DNA of 64,000 nucleotides from Paractinoplanes maris (lineage in GTDB: Bacteria > Actinomycetota > Actinomycetes > Mycobacteriales > Micromonosporaceae), in the NCBI RefSeq assembly GCF_023544465.1, contig NZ_JALPVL010000003.1:558001-622000 (forward strand), read 5' to 3'. Numbering within the stretch: position 1 is the first letter of the stretch; each line of letters opens with the position of its first letter. The notes below the pieces were generated by a model. The model ran no database searches. It was not told the DNA's origin and saw nothing but the letters and a program-made list of their open reading frames with translations. Made by a program: the position numbers and the translations under genes. Positions 1 through 8,504 of this stretch are shown one piece after another.

Positions 1-962
1 TCGAGTTCCCGTCGACGGTGCTGGGCTACGAGCAGACGCCCCTGCCCGGGGTCTCGATGAAGTACAGCTTCGATGCCGCGGACGCCCCGACCACCAAGCA
101 GGTCCAGTACTACGAGATGCTCGGCTCGCGCGGGCTGTGGAGCGACGGCTGGAAGGCGGTCGCCGAGCACGGGCCGATGATCGGCCGCGGCGACTTCGAG
201 AACGACAACTGGCAGCTCTTCCACACCGACGAGGACCGCTCGGAGGCGCACGACCTCGCCGCCACCCACCCCGACAAGGTCCGCGAGCTGGTCGATCTGT
301 GGTACGCCGAAGCCGGCAAGTACGACGTGCTGCCGCTCGACGACCGTACGGTGGCCGAACTGGTCGCCGCCCAGCCCGAGGCACTGGTCCCGCCCGGCGG
401 CACGTATGCCTACTACCCCGGCACGCTGGAGGTCCCCGAGTTCGCAGCGGCGAACACGCGCGGCCGCTCGTTCAAGATCCTGGCCGACGTGGACATCACC
501 GATCCGGACGCGCACGGCGTCATCTTCGCTCAGGGAGCTCGCTTCGGCGGCCACGCGTTGTTCCTCAAGGACCGCCGGCTCTGGTACGTCTACAACTTCA
601 TCGGCATCCCCCCGGAGCAGCAATTGATCTCCGCGCGAGAGCTGGAGCCCGGCCGTCAGGTGCTGGGCATGGAGTTCGTCAAGGAGAAGGTGGGCGAACG
701 GCACGAGACGCACGGCGGCGCCAAGCTCTACGTCGGCGACCAGGTGGTGGCGGAGGGACCGCTGCGCACCCAGCCGGGACACTTCGCGATCGCCGGCGAG
801 GGCCTGTCGATCGGGCGCGATTCCGGTGACTCGGTGAGCAAGGAATACACACCGCAGTTCCCGTTCACCGGCGGCCGCATCGTCAAGGTCGAGGTCAACA
901 TCGCCGATGACGTCTACATCGACGTCGAGCGAGCCTTCGCCGCCGCGATGGCCCGCGACTGA
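1..962 (+). CDS. Arylsulfatase, C-terminal part (5' end outside window)
   Basis: The frame is open from the first bases to TGA at 960-962, so the gene starts upstream of the window. The visible part holds the last strands of the sulfatase fold (GLWSDGWKAVAEHGPMIG, then DNWQLFHTDEDRSEAHDLA and the HPDKVRELVDLWYAEAGKY helix) and a roughly 200-residue beta-sandwich tail, as in the long actinobacterial and mycobacterial arylsulfatases of about 780 residues. The catalytic formylglycine Cys/Ser motif would lie in the missing N-terminal half and cannot be checked. The family hydrolyses sulfate esters; the substrate cannot be told from this fragment. The GTG at 18 is an internal Val codon, not a start. 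Confidence 0.85.
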   Translation, partial: EFPSTVLGYEQTPLPGVSMKYSFDAADAPTTKQVQYYEMLGSRGLWSDGWKAVAEHGPMIGRGDFENDNWQLFHTDEDRSEAHDLAATHPDKVRELVDLWYAEAGKYDVLPLDDRTVAELVAAQPEALVPPGGTYAYYPGTLEVPEFAAANTRGRSFKILADVDITDPDAHGVIFAQGARFGGHALFLKDRRLWYVYNFIGIPPEQQLISARELEPGRQVLGMEFVKEKVGERHETHGGAKLYVGDQVVAEGPLRTQPGHFAIAGEGLSIGRDSGDSVSKEYTPQFPFTGGRIVKVEVNIADDVYIDVERAFAAAMARD

Positions 963-1093
963 TAGGTTGTCGGCACGCCTACGAGCCCGGAAGGAGGTCG
1001 CATCGTGTCCCACGTTTCGCGCCCCTTCCGCGGCCCGGCGTCCCCGCGGATCTGATCCGGGGCGCACGCAGCACGCGCCCTGGAGGTCCCGCC

Positions 1094-1996
1094 ATGAGTT
1101 CCGTCGTCTTCCGCCCGCTCGTCGACGGCGAGGAGTCGCTGTTCGACTCCCTGCCCGATCCCCTGCCGCTGCCCCAGATCTCGTACGCCGAGGGTCTGGC
1201 CGGCGGAGGCTTCCACCCCTCCCGCACCTGGGTCGCCCTGCGCGACGGCCGGGTGGTGGGCCGGGCCGCGTGGGTGCTGCCGCCCGGCTCCGTGGGCGGT
1301 CCCTGGCTCGAGCGTTTCGACCTGATCGACACCCCGCGGGTGGGGGCCTCGCTGCTGTCGGCGGCCCACGAGGCGCTGGGCGGCCCGCGCCCCTATTACG
1401 CGGCGTTGCCGGCCGGCTGGCACACGTCCCCGTCGGTCGTCTCGGCGATCGCCCCGGCCCTGGCGGCGGCCGAGTCGGCCGGGCTCGTTCCGCGGGGCGA
1501 GCGGCTCCGGCTGCGCTGGACACCCGGCGGTCCGGCCGACCAGCGGGCACCGGATCCGCTCGTGCGGCCGGCTTCGGGGCCGGCCGAGATCGACGGGCTC
1601 GTGGACCGGATCGCCACCCCCGACGTGCTGACCGGGAGCGAGACGGCCCGAGCCGTGGCAGGCCTCGACCTGGCCCGCGACCCACGTCCCTGGCTCGCCG
1701 GAGAGGCCACCGCCTGGCATGTCGCCCACGACGGGGACGAGCCCCTCGGACTGCTGGGCACGGCGGGGCAGGCGTGCTGGCCCATGCTCGGCTATCTGGG
1801 TGTCCGGCCCGGCCCGCGGTCGGCGGCGGCCCGATCCGCGCTGATCGCCGCCGCGCTCGACGTGCTGGTGGCCGGCGGCGCCGAGGAGGTGGTGGCCGAC
1901 GTCGACGCCGACCGGTCCGATGTGCTGGCCGAGGTGAAACGGGCCGGTTTCCGCCCGGTCCGGGCCCGGCTGACGTTCGAGCCCGCCGGGGCGTAG
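1094..1996 (+). CDS. GNAT-like acetyltransferase family protein
   Basis: A 300-residue protein with GGAGG 6 bases before its ATG. It opens with VVFRPLVDGEESLFDSLP, has a strand-turn-strand VALRDGRVVGRAAWVL typical of GNAT folds, and ends with a segment (SAAARSALIAAALDVLVAGGAEEVVADVD followed by KRAGFRPVRARLTFEP) that matches the acetyl-CoA helix and final strands of a GNAT domain. The Gln/Arg-x-x-Gly-x-Gly/Ala motif is degenerate. Substrate unknown. The stop is 11 bases before the next gene, so the two are probably co-transcribed. The fold assignment is by pattern only. Confidence 0.6.
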   Translation: MSSVVFRPLVDGEESLFDSLPDPLPLPQISYAEGLAGGGFHPSRTWVALRDGRVVGRAAWVLPPGSVGGPWLERFDLIDTPRVGASLLSAAHEALGGPRPYYAALPAGWHTSPSVVSAIAPALAAAESAGLVPRGERLRLRWTPGGPADQRAPDPLVRPASGPAEIDGLVDRIATPDVLTGSETARAVAGLDLARDPRPWLAGEATAWHVAHDGDEPLGLLGTAGQACWPMLGYLGVRPGPRSAAARSALIAAALDVLVAGGAEEVVADVDADRSDVLAEVKRAGFRPVRARLTFEPAGA

Positions 1997-2007
1997 GGTC
2001 GCGGCTC

Positions 2008-2919
2008 GTGGAGCCTGCAATCACGGCCTGGGTCGAAGGAATCGCGCGGCCCGGCCAGCGCATCATCGAGTCGCGCGCGCTGACCGGCGGATACAGCAAC
2101 GACAACACGGTCCTCACCATGACCGGTGGCGAGCGTTACGTGCTGCGGCGCTACCTGCGGGGCAACAAGTGCGCCCTGGAGGCGGCGCTGGCCCGGCGGC
2201 TGACCGGAGTCGTCCCGGTCCCCGACGTGGTCGCCGCCGACCCGACCGGTGAGGCCGCGGGCGAGCCCGTCCTGCTGTCGGCCTTCGTGCCCGGCGTGCC
2301 GGTGAGCGATCTGGACGCGACTGATCTGGCCGGCATCGGCCGGGACGTGGGCGCCACGCTGGCCCGCATCGGCGCCGTGGAGTTCGCGGCCCCCGGATTC
2401 TTTGCCGGGGGCCGGCTCGAACCCGACGGCGCCGAGCCGGCCGAGGGCCTGGACCTGTGGGTGGACCGCTGCCTCACCGAGGGCAACGCGGCCGGCCACC
2501 TGACCGACGAGGAACAGCAGGCCGTACGCCGCTGGGCCCGCGACGCCGCACCCGAGCTGTCCACCCTCAAGGGCTCCCGCCGCCTGGTCCACTCCGACTA
2601 CAACCCCAAGAACCTTCTGGCCACCCGTACGCCCGATGGCCGCTGGCGGGTCGCGGCCGTGCTCGACTGGGAGTTCGCCTTCAGCAGCAGCCCCCTGGTC
2701 GACATCGGCAACATGCTGCGCTTCCCCCGGCCACCGGCCTTCACCGACGCGTTCCTGGCCGGCTTCCAGGAGGCCGGCGGCGCCCTCCCGCCGAACTGGC
2801 GCCGCCTGAGCCAGGCCCTTGACCTGTTCGCCCTGGCCGACTTCCTCACCCGCCCGGTCGACCACCGCTATTTCGGCAAGGCCGTCGACCGGATCCGGGT
2901 CATGCTCGGGGAAAGCTGA
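2008..2919 (+). CDS. Phosphotransferase, aminoglycoside/choline kinase-like (APH family)
   Basis: A 303-residue protein-kinase-fold small-molecule kinase. It shows the glycine-rich start (ALTGGYSNDNTVLTM), the ATP-binding strand YVLRRYLRG, the catalytic Brenner motif HSDYNPKNLL (Asp as base, Asn for metal) and the metal-binding VLDWEFAF in place of the usual IDW/FE. This is the complete APH set. GTG at 2008 is chosen because it begins just before the first conserved block; the frame is open much further upstream across the previous gene, which is antisense-type noise. Family members phosphorylate aminoglycosides, homoserine, choline or sugars; the substrate here is unknown. It is followed by an acyltransferase 20 bp downstream. 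Confidence 0.85.
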   Translation: MEPAITAWVEGIARPGQRIIESRALTGGYSNDNTVLTMTGGERYVLRRYLRGNKCALEAALARRLTGVVPVPDVVAADPTGEAAGEPVLLSAFVPGVPVSDLDATDLAGIGRDVGATLARIGAVEFAAPGFFAGGRLEPDGAEPAEGLDLWVDRCLTEGNAAGHLTDEEQQAVRRWARDAAPELSTLKGSRRLVHSDYNPKNLLATRTPDGRWRVAAVLDWEFAFSSSPLVDIGNMLRFPRPPAFTDAFLAGFQEAGGALPPNWRRLSQALDLFALADFLTRPVDHRYFGKAVDRIRVMLGES

Positions 2920-2939
2920 CCAAAGCCTAGGATGGCCGC

Positions 2940-3659
2940 ATGCTGTGGGTGTTCTCGGTGGCGTACTGGGCGTTCATCGGGCTCACCTGCGTGGTGTTCT
3001 TCGTCGGAGCGGTCGTCGTCCGGCTGGTGACGGTGCCGTTCGACCGGCGGCGGGTGGTGCTGCACCTGTATTCGTCGGCGTGGGCGTCGTTCTACGTCTA
3101 CGTCAACCCGCTGTGGCGGTTGCGGGTCCGGGGACGCGATCAGCTGCCGTGGCACGGCGCGGCGGTGCTGGTGGCCAATCACGCGTCGCTGATCGACATC
3201 CTGGTGTTGTTCGCGCTGTTCCGGCCGTTCAAGTGGGTGTCGAAGCAGGAGATCTTCCGGGTGCCGCTGATCGGCTGGAACATGCGGCTCAACGACTACG
3301 TCCCGCTGGTCCGGGGCAGCGGCGCCTCGGTCCGCCGGATGATGGAGCACTGCGACCGCCTGCTGGCCGCCGGCTCCCCGATCATGATCTTCCCCGAGGG
3401 CCGCCGCACCCCCGACGGCTCCTTGCAGCCCTTCAAGGACGGTGCTTTCGAGCTGGCCACCCGCCACCACGTGCCGGTGATTCCGATCGCCGTCCACGGC
3501 ACCCGGGCGGCCCTGCCCCGCCACGGCCTCATCCTGCGCGACCACATCGACGCCCGGGTACGAGTGCTGCCGGCCCTCGACCCGGCCGACTTCCCCGATG
3601 TGGCCACCCTGCGCGACGCGGCCCGCCACTCGATCGCCGAGGCCCTGAAAGACAATTGA
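2940..3659 (+). CDS. 1-acyl-sn-glycerol-3-phosphate acyltransferase family protein (PlsC-like)
   Basis: A 239-residue membrane-associated acyltransferase. An N-terminal hydrophobic helix (residues about 2-25) anchors it. The catalytic NHASLID (HX4D) motif is near residue 80, and the phosphate-binding FPEGRRTPDGS motif is near residue 145; both are intact. A substrate-pocket motif (PLVRGSGASVRRMM) lies between them. The family transfers an acyl chain to lysophosphatidic acid or a related acceptor at the inner membrane in phospholipid synthesis. Its neighbours, a phosphotransferase and a GT4 glycosyltransferase, suggest lipid or glycolipid modification, but that is inference from position only. 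Confidence 0.88.
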   Translation: MLWVFSVAYWAFIGLTCVVFFVGAVVVRLVTVPFDRRRVVLHLYSSAWASFYVYVNPLWRLRVRGRDQLPWHGAAVLVANHASLIDILVLFALFRPFKWVSKQEIFRVPLIGWNMRLNDYVPLVRGSGASVRRMMEHCDRLLAAGSPIMIFPEGRRTPDGSLQPFKDGAFELATRHHVPVIPIAVHGTRAALPRHGLILRDHIDARVRVLPALDPADFPDVATLRDAARHSIAEALKDN

Positions 3660-3683
3660 CGCCCGTCACTACGATGGCGGCCC

Positions 3684-4874
3684 GTGAGGATCGCGCACTT
3701 CTGCGACAGCCACCCGGGCCGGCCGGACGGGGTGGCCCACTCGGCGGCACTGACCGTCTCGTTGTTGCGCGAGGCCGGGCACACGGTCGACTTCTACCAT
3801 CCGGGACCACTGTGGACCCTGCAGCCGAGCCCGGGATCGGTCCGGTCGCTCACCGTCCCGGGCCGGCAGCTTCGCATCAGCACGCCGTGGCCACAGTGCC
3901 GTCCGGCCGACGTCGTCCATGTGCACACCACCGGTCCGCTGGGGATGGCCGGCTTCCGGCTGGCGGCCCGCCGGCAGGTCCCGCTGATCGCCACCTGGCA
4001 CACCGACCTGCTCGCCTACGCCGACATCTACCCGGAGATCCCGATCGGAGCCGCGTGGTGCGCGCTCCAGCTCCGCCTGGGCTGGTCCCCGAAGGAGTAT
4101 GCCGAGCTCGCCCACCGGGGCGGCGTCCGCCAACGCCGGCTCGCGCTCCTGGGCCACGGCATGTTCACCCGCATGGCCGCGGCGATAGCTCCCTCGGCCA
4201 AGACCGCCGACGGTTTCGCCACGTTCGGCAACGCCGGCCCGGAGATCTGCATACTTCCCACCCCGCTGCCCCCGGCCGATCCACCGCCACCACCCCACAA
4301 AAAACCTGCCGCGCGCACCGTTGTGTTGTCGGTCGGGCGGGTGACGGCCGAGAAGAATCCGGAACTGCTTCTGCGCGCCTTCGCTCTGGTTCATGCTGCG
4401 AAGCCGGACGCCCGCCTCATCGTGCTCGGGGCGCACCAAGGCCGGGCGCGGCTGGTGCGACGGGTGACCGCGTTGGGGCTGGCCGGGTGCGTCGATGTGC
4501 TGCCGCCGGTGCCGCAGCACGAAGTCGCCGCGTTCTATCGCGCCGCCGACGTGCTCGCCTTCGCGTCCACCACCGACACGCAGAGCCTGGTGATCACCGA
4601 GGCCGAGGCTCACGGCCTGCCCGTCGTGGTGGCCGACCCGGGACTGGCCCGGCGACCGGGAGACGGCCCGCCCCGGTTCACCTGCGCACCCACGCCGCCC
4701 GCGCTGGCCGCGGCCCTGTGCCGGATGCTCGACGACGACGGACTACGGAATGCGGTCATCCGCGACGGCTTGACCGCCACCGCCGGATATCCGCCGTCCG
4801 TCTATCTCCGCCGACTCGTCGACCTCTACCACCGGCACGCCGGTCACGACCACCTGTCACGATTCTGCCCGTGA
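3684..4874 (+). CDS. Glycosyltransferase family 4 protein
   Basis: A 396-residue GT-B glycosyltransferase starting at GTG. The N-terminal Rossmann half begins MRIAHFCDSHPGRPDGVA with the Gly-rich donor loop and carries VVHVHTTGPLGMAGF and TWHTD. The C-terminal half has the GT1/GT4 donor-binding signature: VLSVGRVTAEKNPELLLRAF, then FYRAADVLAFASTTDTQSLVITEAEAHGLPVVVAD, which is the E-x7-E region. It is the length expected for the family. It probably makes a glycolipid or similar; acceptor and sugar are unknown. Its TGA overlaps the GTG of the following gene (GTGA), so they should be translationally coupled. Confidence 0.88.
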   Translation: MRIAHFCDSHPGRPDGVAHSAALTVSLLREAGHTVDFYHPGPLWTLQPSPGSVRSLTVPGRQLRISTPWPQCRPADVVHVHTTGPLGMAGFRLAARRQVPLIATWHTDLLAYADIYPEIPIGAAWCALQLRLGWSPKEYAELAHRGGVRQRRLALLGHGMFTRMAAAIAPSAKTADGFATFGNAGPEICILPTPLPPADPPPPPHKKPAARTVVLSVGRVTAEKNPELLLRAFALVHAAKPDARLIVLGAHQGRARLVRRVTALGLAGCVDVLPPVPQHEVAAFYRAADVLAFASTTDTQSLVITEAEAHGLPVVVADPGLARRPGDGPPRFTCAPTPPALAAALCRMLDDDGLRNAVIRDGLTATAGYPPSVYLRRLVDLYHRHAGHDHLSRFCP

Positions 4875-5638
4875 AGCATCACCCCGCCCGATGGGCCGCC
4901 GCGGCCGGCTCGGTGGTCGGCGCCGCCCTGGTCTTCCTGCCGATCGACACCTACTTCGACCTCGAGGACTGGGAGCGGGAGCTGCGCCGCACCGGCGTCC
5001 CCGCACCGGCCTACGTTTTCGAGCACCCCGTCGACCGCGGCTCCCGGAGCATGCTCCTGCGCTATCAGGCCGAGGGAGTGACCCATCAGGCCGAGATCAC
5101 CTGCTACGAGGTGTGCCTGCCCGTGGGCGCCACCCCGCGAATCTGGTACAACGCCGCCGATCCGCTGGATTTTGTCACCGATTTCGGCGAGCTCAGCGGT
5201 GAGCGTGGTTCGCCACAGGGGCTGCTCGGGCTGGCCGGCCTGCTCCTCTTCGCCGGCAGTGTGTGGCTGGCCTTCGGCTCCGTCGGGTGGACCCACCACG
5301 GCCCCCGGCTGGTCGTCCTGATCGACCCGGTGCACAAGTTCGTCGACGGCCGGCCGGCCCGTCGAGCCCGGTCGAGCGCCGCCGCGATCACCCTGCTGGA
5401 AACGTTGCGGGGCCGGCACATCGACGAGCTGTGGCTCGATCACGACCTCGACGGCGAGACGGCCTGGCCGGTCGTCGAATGGCTTCAGGAGCAGGCGTAC
5501 GCGGGAGATCGCCCCGACATCGGGCAGATCGTCATCCCGGCGGGGAAGACGACCGGCCCCGCCCAGGACATGACGCGCGCCCTGCGCGAATGGGCCTACG
5601 AGGTGCGGACCGGTCCCAGCGGTCAGGAACTGACCTGA
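4871..5638 (+). CDS. Membrane protein with C-terminal cyclic-phosphate-type receiver-like domain
   Basis: A 255-residue protein from GTG 4871, overlapping the glycosyltransferase stop by 4 bases. Residues 1-135 look like a DUF3592-type module: a TM helix (WAAAAGSVVGAALVFLPI), an extracytoplasmic beta domain (YVFEHPVDRG ... GATPRIWYNAADPLDFV) and a second TM (LLGLAGLLLFAGSVWLAFG). Residues about 150-250 resemble the cREC/REC receiver-like fold: LVVLIDPVHKFVDG, then IDELWLDHDLDGETAWPVVEWL and a TRALREWAYEVR helix. The LDHDLDG motif is diagnostic of that fold; the usual HSANP block is replaced by IPAGKTTGPAQDMTR. The combination is unusual. Function unknown; the receiver-like call is inference. 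Confidence 0.65.
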   Translation: MKHHPARWAAAAGSVVGAALVFLPIDTYFDLEDWERELRRTGVPAPAYVFEHPVDRGSRSMLLRYQAEGVTHQAEITCYEVCLPVGATPRIWYNAADPLDFVTDFGELSGERGSPQGLLGLAGLLLFAGSVWLAFGSVGWTHHGPRLVVLIDPVHKFVDGRPARRARSSAAAITLLETLRGRHIDELWLDHDLDGETAWPVVEWLQEQAYAGDRPDIGQIVIPAGKTTGPAQDMTRALREWAYEVRTGPSGQELT

Positions 5639-5658
5639 GTGGCTGATCTGCTGGGGCC

Positions 5659-6138
5659 ATGACGATTCTGCACACGCCCACCACGGGCGCCGTCCTCAAC
5701 CCGTTCGTATTGGTGGACAACGCCGCCGGGCTGATCACCTTTGTGTCCGAGGTGTTCGACGTCAAGGAGACACCCGAGGCGCACAGCGAGATGCCCGACG
5801 GCAAGCTGATCCACTCGGAGCTGCGGCTCGGGGCGGTCGACCTGATGATCGTGGATCGGCAGGAGGGCTGGCCGCTGCGGCCCGGGATGCTGCAGGTGTG
5901 GGTCGAGGATGTGGCCGCGGTGCTCGACCGCGCGACCGAGCGTGGTGCCACCGTGGTCACTGGGGCGACACCCTTCTACGGCGAGACGACCCTCGGCCGG
6001 CTGCTCGATCCGTGGCAGAACCTGTGGTGGCTCTATGCGCCCGCGCCCGGTCAGCCCGATCCCGTGCCGCACTGGGACGACGAGGGCTCGGACACCGTAT
6101 TCACGACCCTGGACGCGACGCTGCGATCGCTGCGCTGA
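5659..6138 (+). CDS. VOC family protein (PhnB/glyoxalase-like)
   Basis: A 159-residue protein with two vicinal-oxygen-chelate half-folds: VLNPFVLVDNAAGLITFVSEVFD, then VDLMIVDRQEGWP, LQVWVEDVAAVLDRATERGATVV and GRLLDPWQNLWWLYAP. The family contains metal-dependent isomerases, dioxygenases and antibiotic-binding proteins; this PhnB-like type is usually of unknown function. It follows the membrane/receiver-like gene by 20 bp. Its 3' end overlaps the convergent MocR gene by 38 bp. Confidence 0.8.
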   Translation: MTILHTPTTGAVLNPFVLVDNAAGLITFVSEVFDVKETPEAHSEMPDGKLIHSELRLGAVDLMIVDRQEGWPLRPGMLQVWVEDVAAVLDRATERGATVVTGATPFYGETTLGRLLDPWQNLWWLYAPAPGQPDPVPHWDDEGSDTVFTTLDATLRSLR

Positions 6139-7501
6139 GCCGGCGGACGGCCTCGTCCATCAGGTCGGGCGGGGCCGCCGCATAGGTCAGCCGCAGATGG
6201 GGCGCGGGCGCCTCGGCCGCGAACCAGGGACGTCCCGGGAAGACGACGACTCCCCCGGCCGCTGCCGCGGCGGCCACCGCCACGTCGTCGGCGCCCTCTT
6301 CCAGACGTATCCACAGGTGCAGTCCGCCTCGGGGCACGCGCCCGATGTCGAGCGCCAGGTGCCGCCGCAGCGCGGTCAGCAACGCCTCCCGCCGCGCCCG
6401 CAACGCCGTCCGCAGTGCGCGGCGATGACGATCCCAGCCGGGCGAGGTGACGAACTCCAGCGCGGCCTGCTGCAGCGGCCCGGCCACAAAGAGCTCGTCG
6501 AGCAACCGTACGGCCCGCAAGCGCGCACCGGCCTGCCCGCGCGCGCCGATCGCCGCGATCCGCAGCCCGGGCGCCGCGGATTTGGTCAGCGACCGCAGAT
6601 AGATCACGTGCCCGTCGGTGTCCTCGGTGGCCAGCGGCCGGGGCGGATCGCCGTCGATGGTCAGATCCCGCGCATAGTCGTCCTCGATCACAAAGGCCCC
6701 CGCTTCCCGGACGGCGGTGAGGACCGCGGCCCGGCGCGAGGTGGCCAGCGTGGCGCCGGTCGGGTTGGCATGCAGCGGCTGGCAGTAGAAGAGCCGTGCC
6801 CCCGTACGCCCGAAGGCCGCCGCCAGCTGATCGGGCCGCACCCCGTCGGCATCGGCCGGCACCGGCACCACCCGGAGCCCCGCCGCCCGGGCCGCCGCGA
6901 GCGCACCGAGGTAGGTCGGCGACTCGACCAGCAGCGTGTCCCCGGGGCCGGCCAGGGCGCGCAGAGCCGAGGAGAGCGCCGCCTGCCCGCCCGCGCAGAT
7001 CACCATGTCGTCGGCCCGGAGCCCGACGTCGCGCGCGAACCACGCCCGCAGGTCGGCCCGCCCCTCCGCCGGCCCGCGCTGCCAGGCCGCGGGTTGCCGC
7101 GCCACCCGGGCCAGGGCGGCACCGAGCGCGGCGGTCGGCTGCAGCTCCGGCTCGAGGTAGCCCCCGGAGAGCGGGATCGCTCCCGGAGGTGGGGTGGCCA
7201 GTAACGCTTGCAGCTCGGCCTCGCCCGATCGCCGGGAGCCGAGCGCGACGGTCTGCCACGACAGGTCCGGCGCCCGGTCGGGCGGGGCCGCGCGCGGCGC
7301 CACGAAAGTGCCCTGCCCCGGCCGTGTCTCCACGAGCCCTTCGTTGACGAGCGCCCGGATCGCGGCCGCGACCGTCACCGGCGACGCCTGATGACGCGCG
7401 GTCAGGACCCGTACGGAAGGAAGCCGCGACCCCGCCGCGGCCGCGCCCACCGACGTCCGCAGATCTTGGATAACACGCGCCGCCGCGTTACCGTCATTCA
7501 T
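6101..7501 (-). CDS. MocR/PdxR-type regulator: GntR HTH fused to a class-I aminotransferase domain
   Basis: A 466-residue fusion. Residues 1-75 form a GntR winged helix (RVIQDLRTSVGAAAAGSRLPSVRVLTARHQAS, then EGLVETRPGQGTFVAPR). The rest is a fold-type I PLP domain: ICAGGQAALSSALRAL, YCQPLHANPTGATL, IEDDYARDL and YLRSLTKSAAPGLRIA, where the Lys of LTKS is the PLP Schiff base. The ATG at 7501 is chosen because the HTH begins directly after it. MocR regulators sense PLP or amino-acid-like ligands and usually control a divergent gene, here the EamA exporter whose ATG overlaps this one in the palindrome CATG. Confidence 0.9.
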   Translation of the reverse strand: MNDGNAAARVIQDLRTSVGAAAAGSRLPSVRVLTARHQASPVTVAAAIRALVNEGLVETRPGQGTFVAPRAAPPDRAPDLSWQTVALGSRRSGEAELQALLATPPPGAIPLSGGYLEPELQPTAALGAALARVARQPAAWQRGPAEGRADLRAWFARDVGLRADDMVICAGGQAALSSALRALAGPGDTLLVESPTYLGALAAARAAGLRVVPVPADADGVRPDQLAAAFGRTGARLFYCQPLHANPTGATLATSRRAAVLTAVREAGAFVIEDDYARDLTIDGDPPRPLATEDTDGHVIYLRSLTKSAAPGLRIAAIGARGQAGARLRAVRLLDELFVAGPLQQAALEFVTSPGWDRHRRALRTALRARREALLTALRRHLALDIGRVPRGGLHLWIRLEEGADDVAVAAAAAAGGVVVFPGRPWFAAEAPAPHLRLTYAAAPPDLMDEAVRRLSAAIAASRPGS

Positions 7502-7545
7502 GAAAGAGCAGAGTAGCGCTACTGAGCCGAACGCGGTAACACGAG
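7484..7545. promoter_or_regulatory. Candidate MocR operator region spanning the shared start codons
   Basis: The two divergent genes start in one CATG (7499-7502), so no intergenic DNA exists and control elements must lie in coding sequence. The region has a perfect 10-bp palindrome GTAGCGCTAC at 7513-7522 and an inverted pair GTTACCG (7487-7493) / CGGTAAC (7534-7540). These are plausible operator half-sites for the MocR protein. No promoter hexamers are clear. The pattern is seen; the role is inferred. Confidence 0.4.
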
Positions 7546-8462
7546 GACTGGCGCTGGGCGCGCTCGGCGTGCTGGCGTTCAGCATGTCGCTGCCGGCCAC
7601 GCGGGTGGCCGTGCAGGAGCTCGACCCGTGGTTCGTGGCGTTCGGCCGGGCGGTCGGGGCCGCCATCCTGGCCCTCGCCTACTTGTGGCTCACCCACCCA
7701 CCCCGGCCGACCCGTGACCAGTGGCGGCGGTTGTCGATCGTCGCGCTCGGCGTGGTTGTCGGCTTCCCGCTGTTCACGTCGCTGGCCCTCACCACCCAGA
7801 CGTCCGCCCACGGCGCCGTGGTCATCACCGTGCTGCCCGCCATGACCGCCGTCTTCGCCGTGCTGCGGGCCGGCGAGCGCCCGCCGCCCGCCTTCTGGCT
7901 GGCCGGCGGCACGGGGCTGCTGTCCGTCCTGACGTTCGTCGTCCTCACCGGCGCGGCGCGCGGCCGGCTGTCGCTCGCCGACGTGTTCCTGCTGGCCGCG
8001 GTCATTCTGTGCGGGCTGGGCTACGCCGAAGGCGGTGCCCTGGCCCGCGAGCTGGGCGGTGCTCGCACCATCGGCTGGGCCCTGCTGCTCTCGCTGCCCG
8101 TCACCCTCCCGATCACCGTGGTCACCGCCGCGGCCCACCCCCCGCAGGCCGACGGCCGGTCCTGGGCGGCGTTCACCTACTTGACGGCCGTCTCCATGTT
8201 CCTGGGCTTCTTCGCCTGGTATGCCGGCCTCGCGCGGGGCGGCGTGGCCCGAGTCGGCCAGATCCAGCTGGCCCAGCCGGTGCTGACGCTGCTCTGGTCC
8301 GCCCTGCTCCTGGGTGAGACCGTCACACCCGCTTCGCTGGCCGCCGCCCTGGTCGTCCTGGCCTGCGTCGTCCTGACCCAGCGCACCCGGCCCGCCCCGG
8401 CAGTCACGCCGCACCGGCCTTCCCCACCGGAGAAACAGCCATCGAGCAGCCCGGCCGGCTGA
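7500..8462 (+). CDS. EamA/DMT family exporter
   Basis: A 320-residue integral membrane protein with ten hydrophobic segments in two five-helix halves, the EamA arrangement (GLALGALGVLAFSMSLPATRVAV as TM1; TYLTAVSMFLGFFAWYAGLARGGVARVGQIQLAQPVLTLLWSALLLGE near the end of repeat 2). The family exports amino acids, metabolites or drugs. Divergence from a MocR regulator is a common arrangement and suggests the regulator controls it. The ATG at 7500 lies 14 residues before TM1; no ribosome site is possible outside the MocR gene, so it may be leaderless or start elsewhere. Confidence 0.85.
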   Translation: MKEQSSATEPNAVTRGLALGALGVLAFSMSLPATRVAVQELDPWFVAFGRAVGAAILALAYLWLTHPPRPTRDQWRRLSIVALGVVVGFPLFTSLALTTQTSAHGAVVITVLPAMTAVFAVLRAGERPPPAFWLAGGTGLLSVLTFVVLTGAARGRLSLADVFLLAAVILCGLGYAEGGALARELGGARTIGWALLLSLPVTLPITVVTAAAHPPQADGRSWAAFTYLTAVSMFLGFFAWYAGLARGGVARVGQIQLAQPVLTLLWSALLLGETVTPASLAAALVVLACVVLTQRTRPAPAVTPHRPSPPEKQPSSSPAG

Positions 8463-8504
8463 CGTCGAGCGCCCCCGGTCGACAGCACCGGTCCCCGATG
8501 ACCC

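Noticed and set aside
907..2007. Open frame continuing 360 codons upstream of the phosphotransferase start
   Set aside because: It is an Arg/Gly/Pro-rich shadow of the acetyltransferase-like gene; conserved kinase features start only after 2008.
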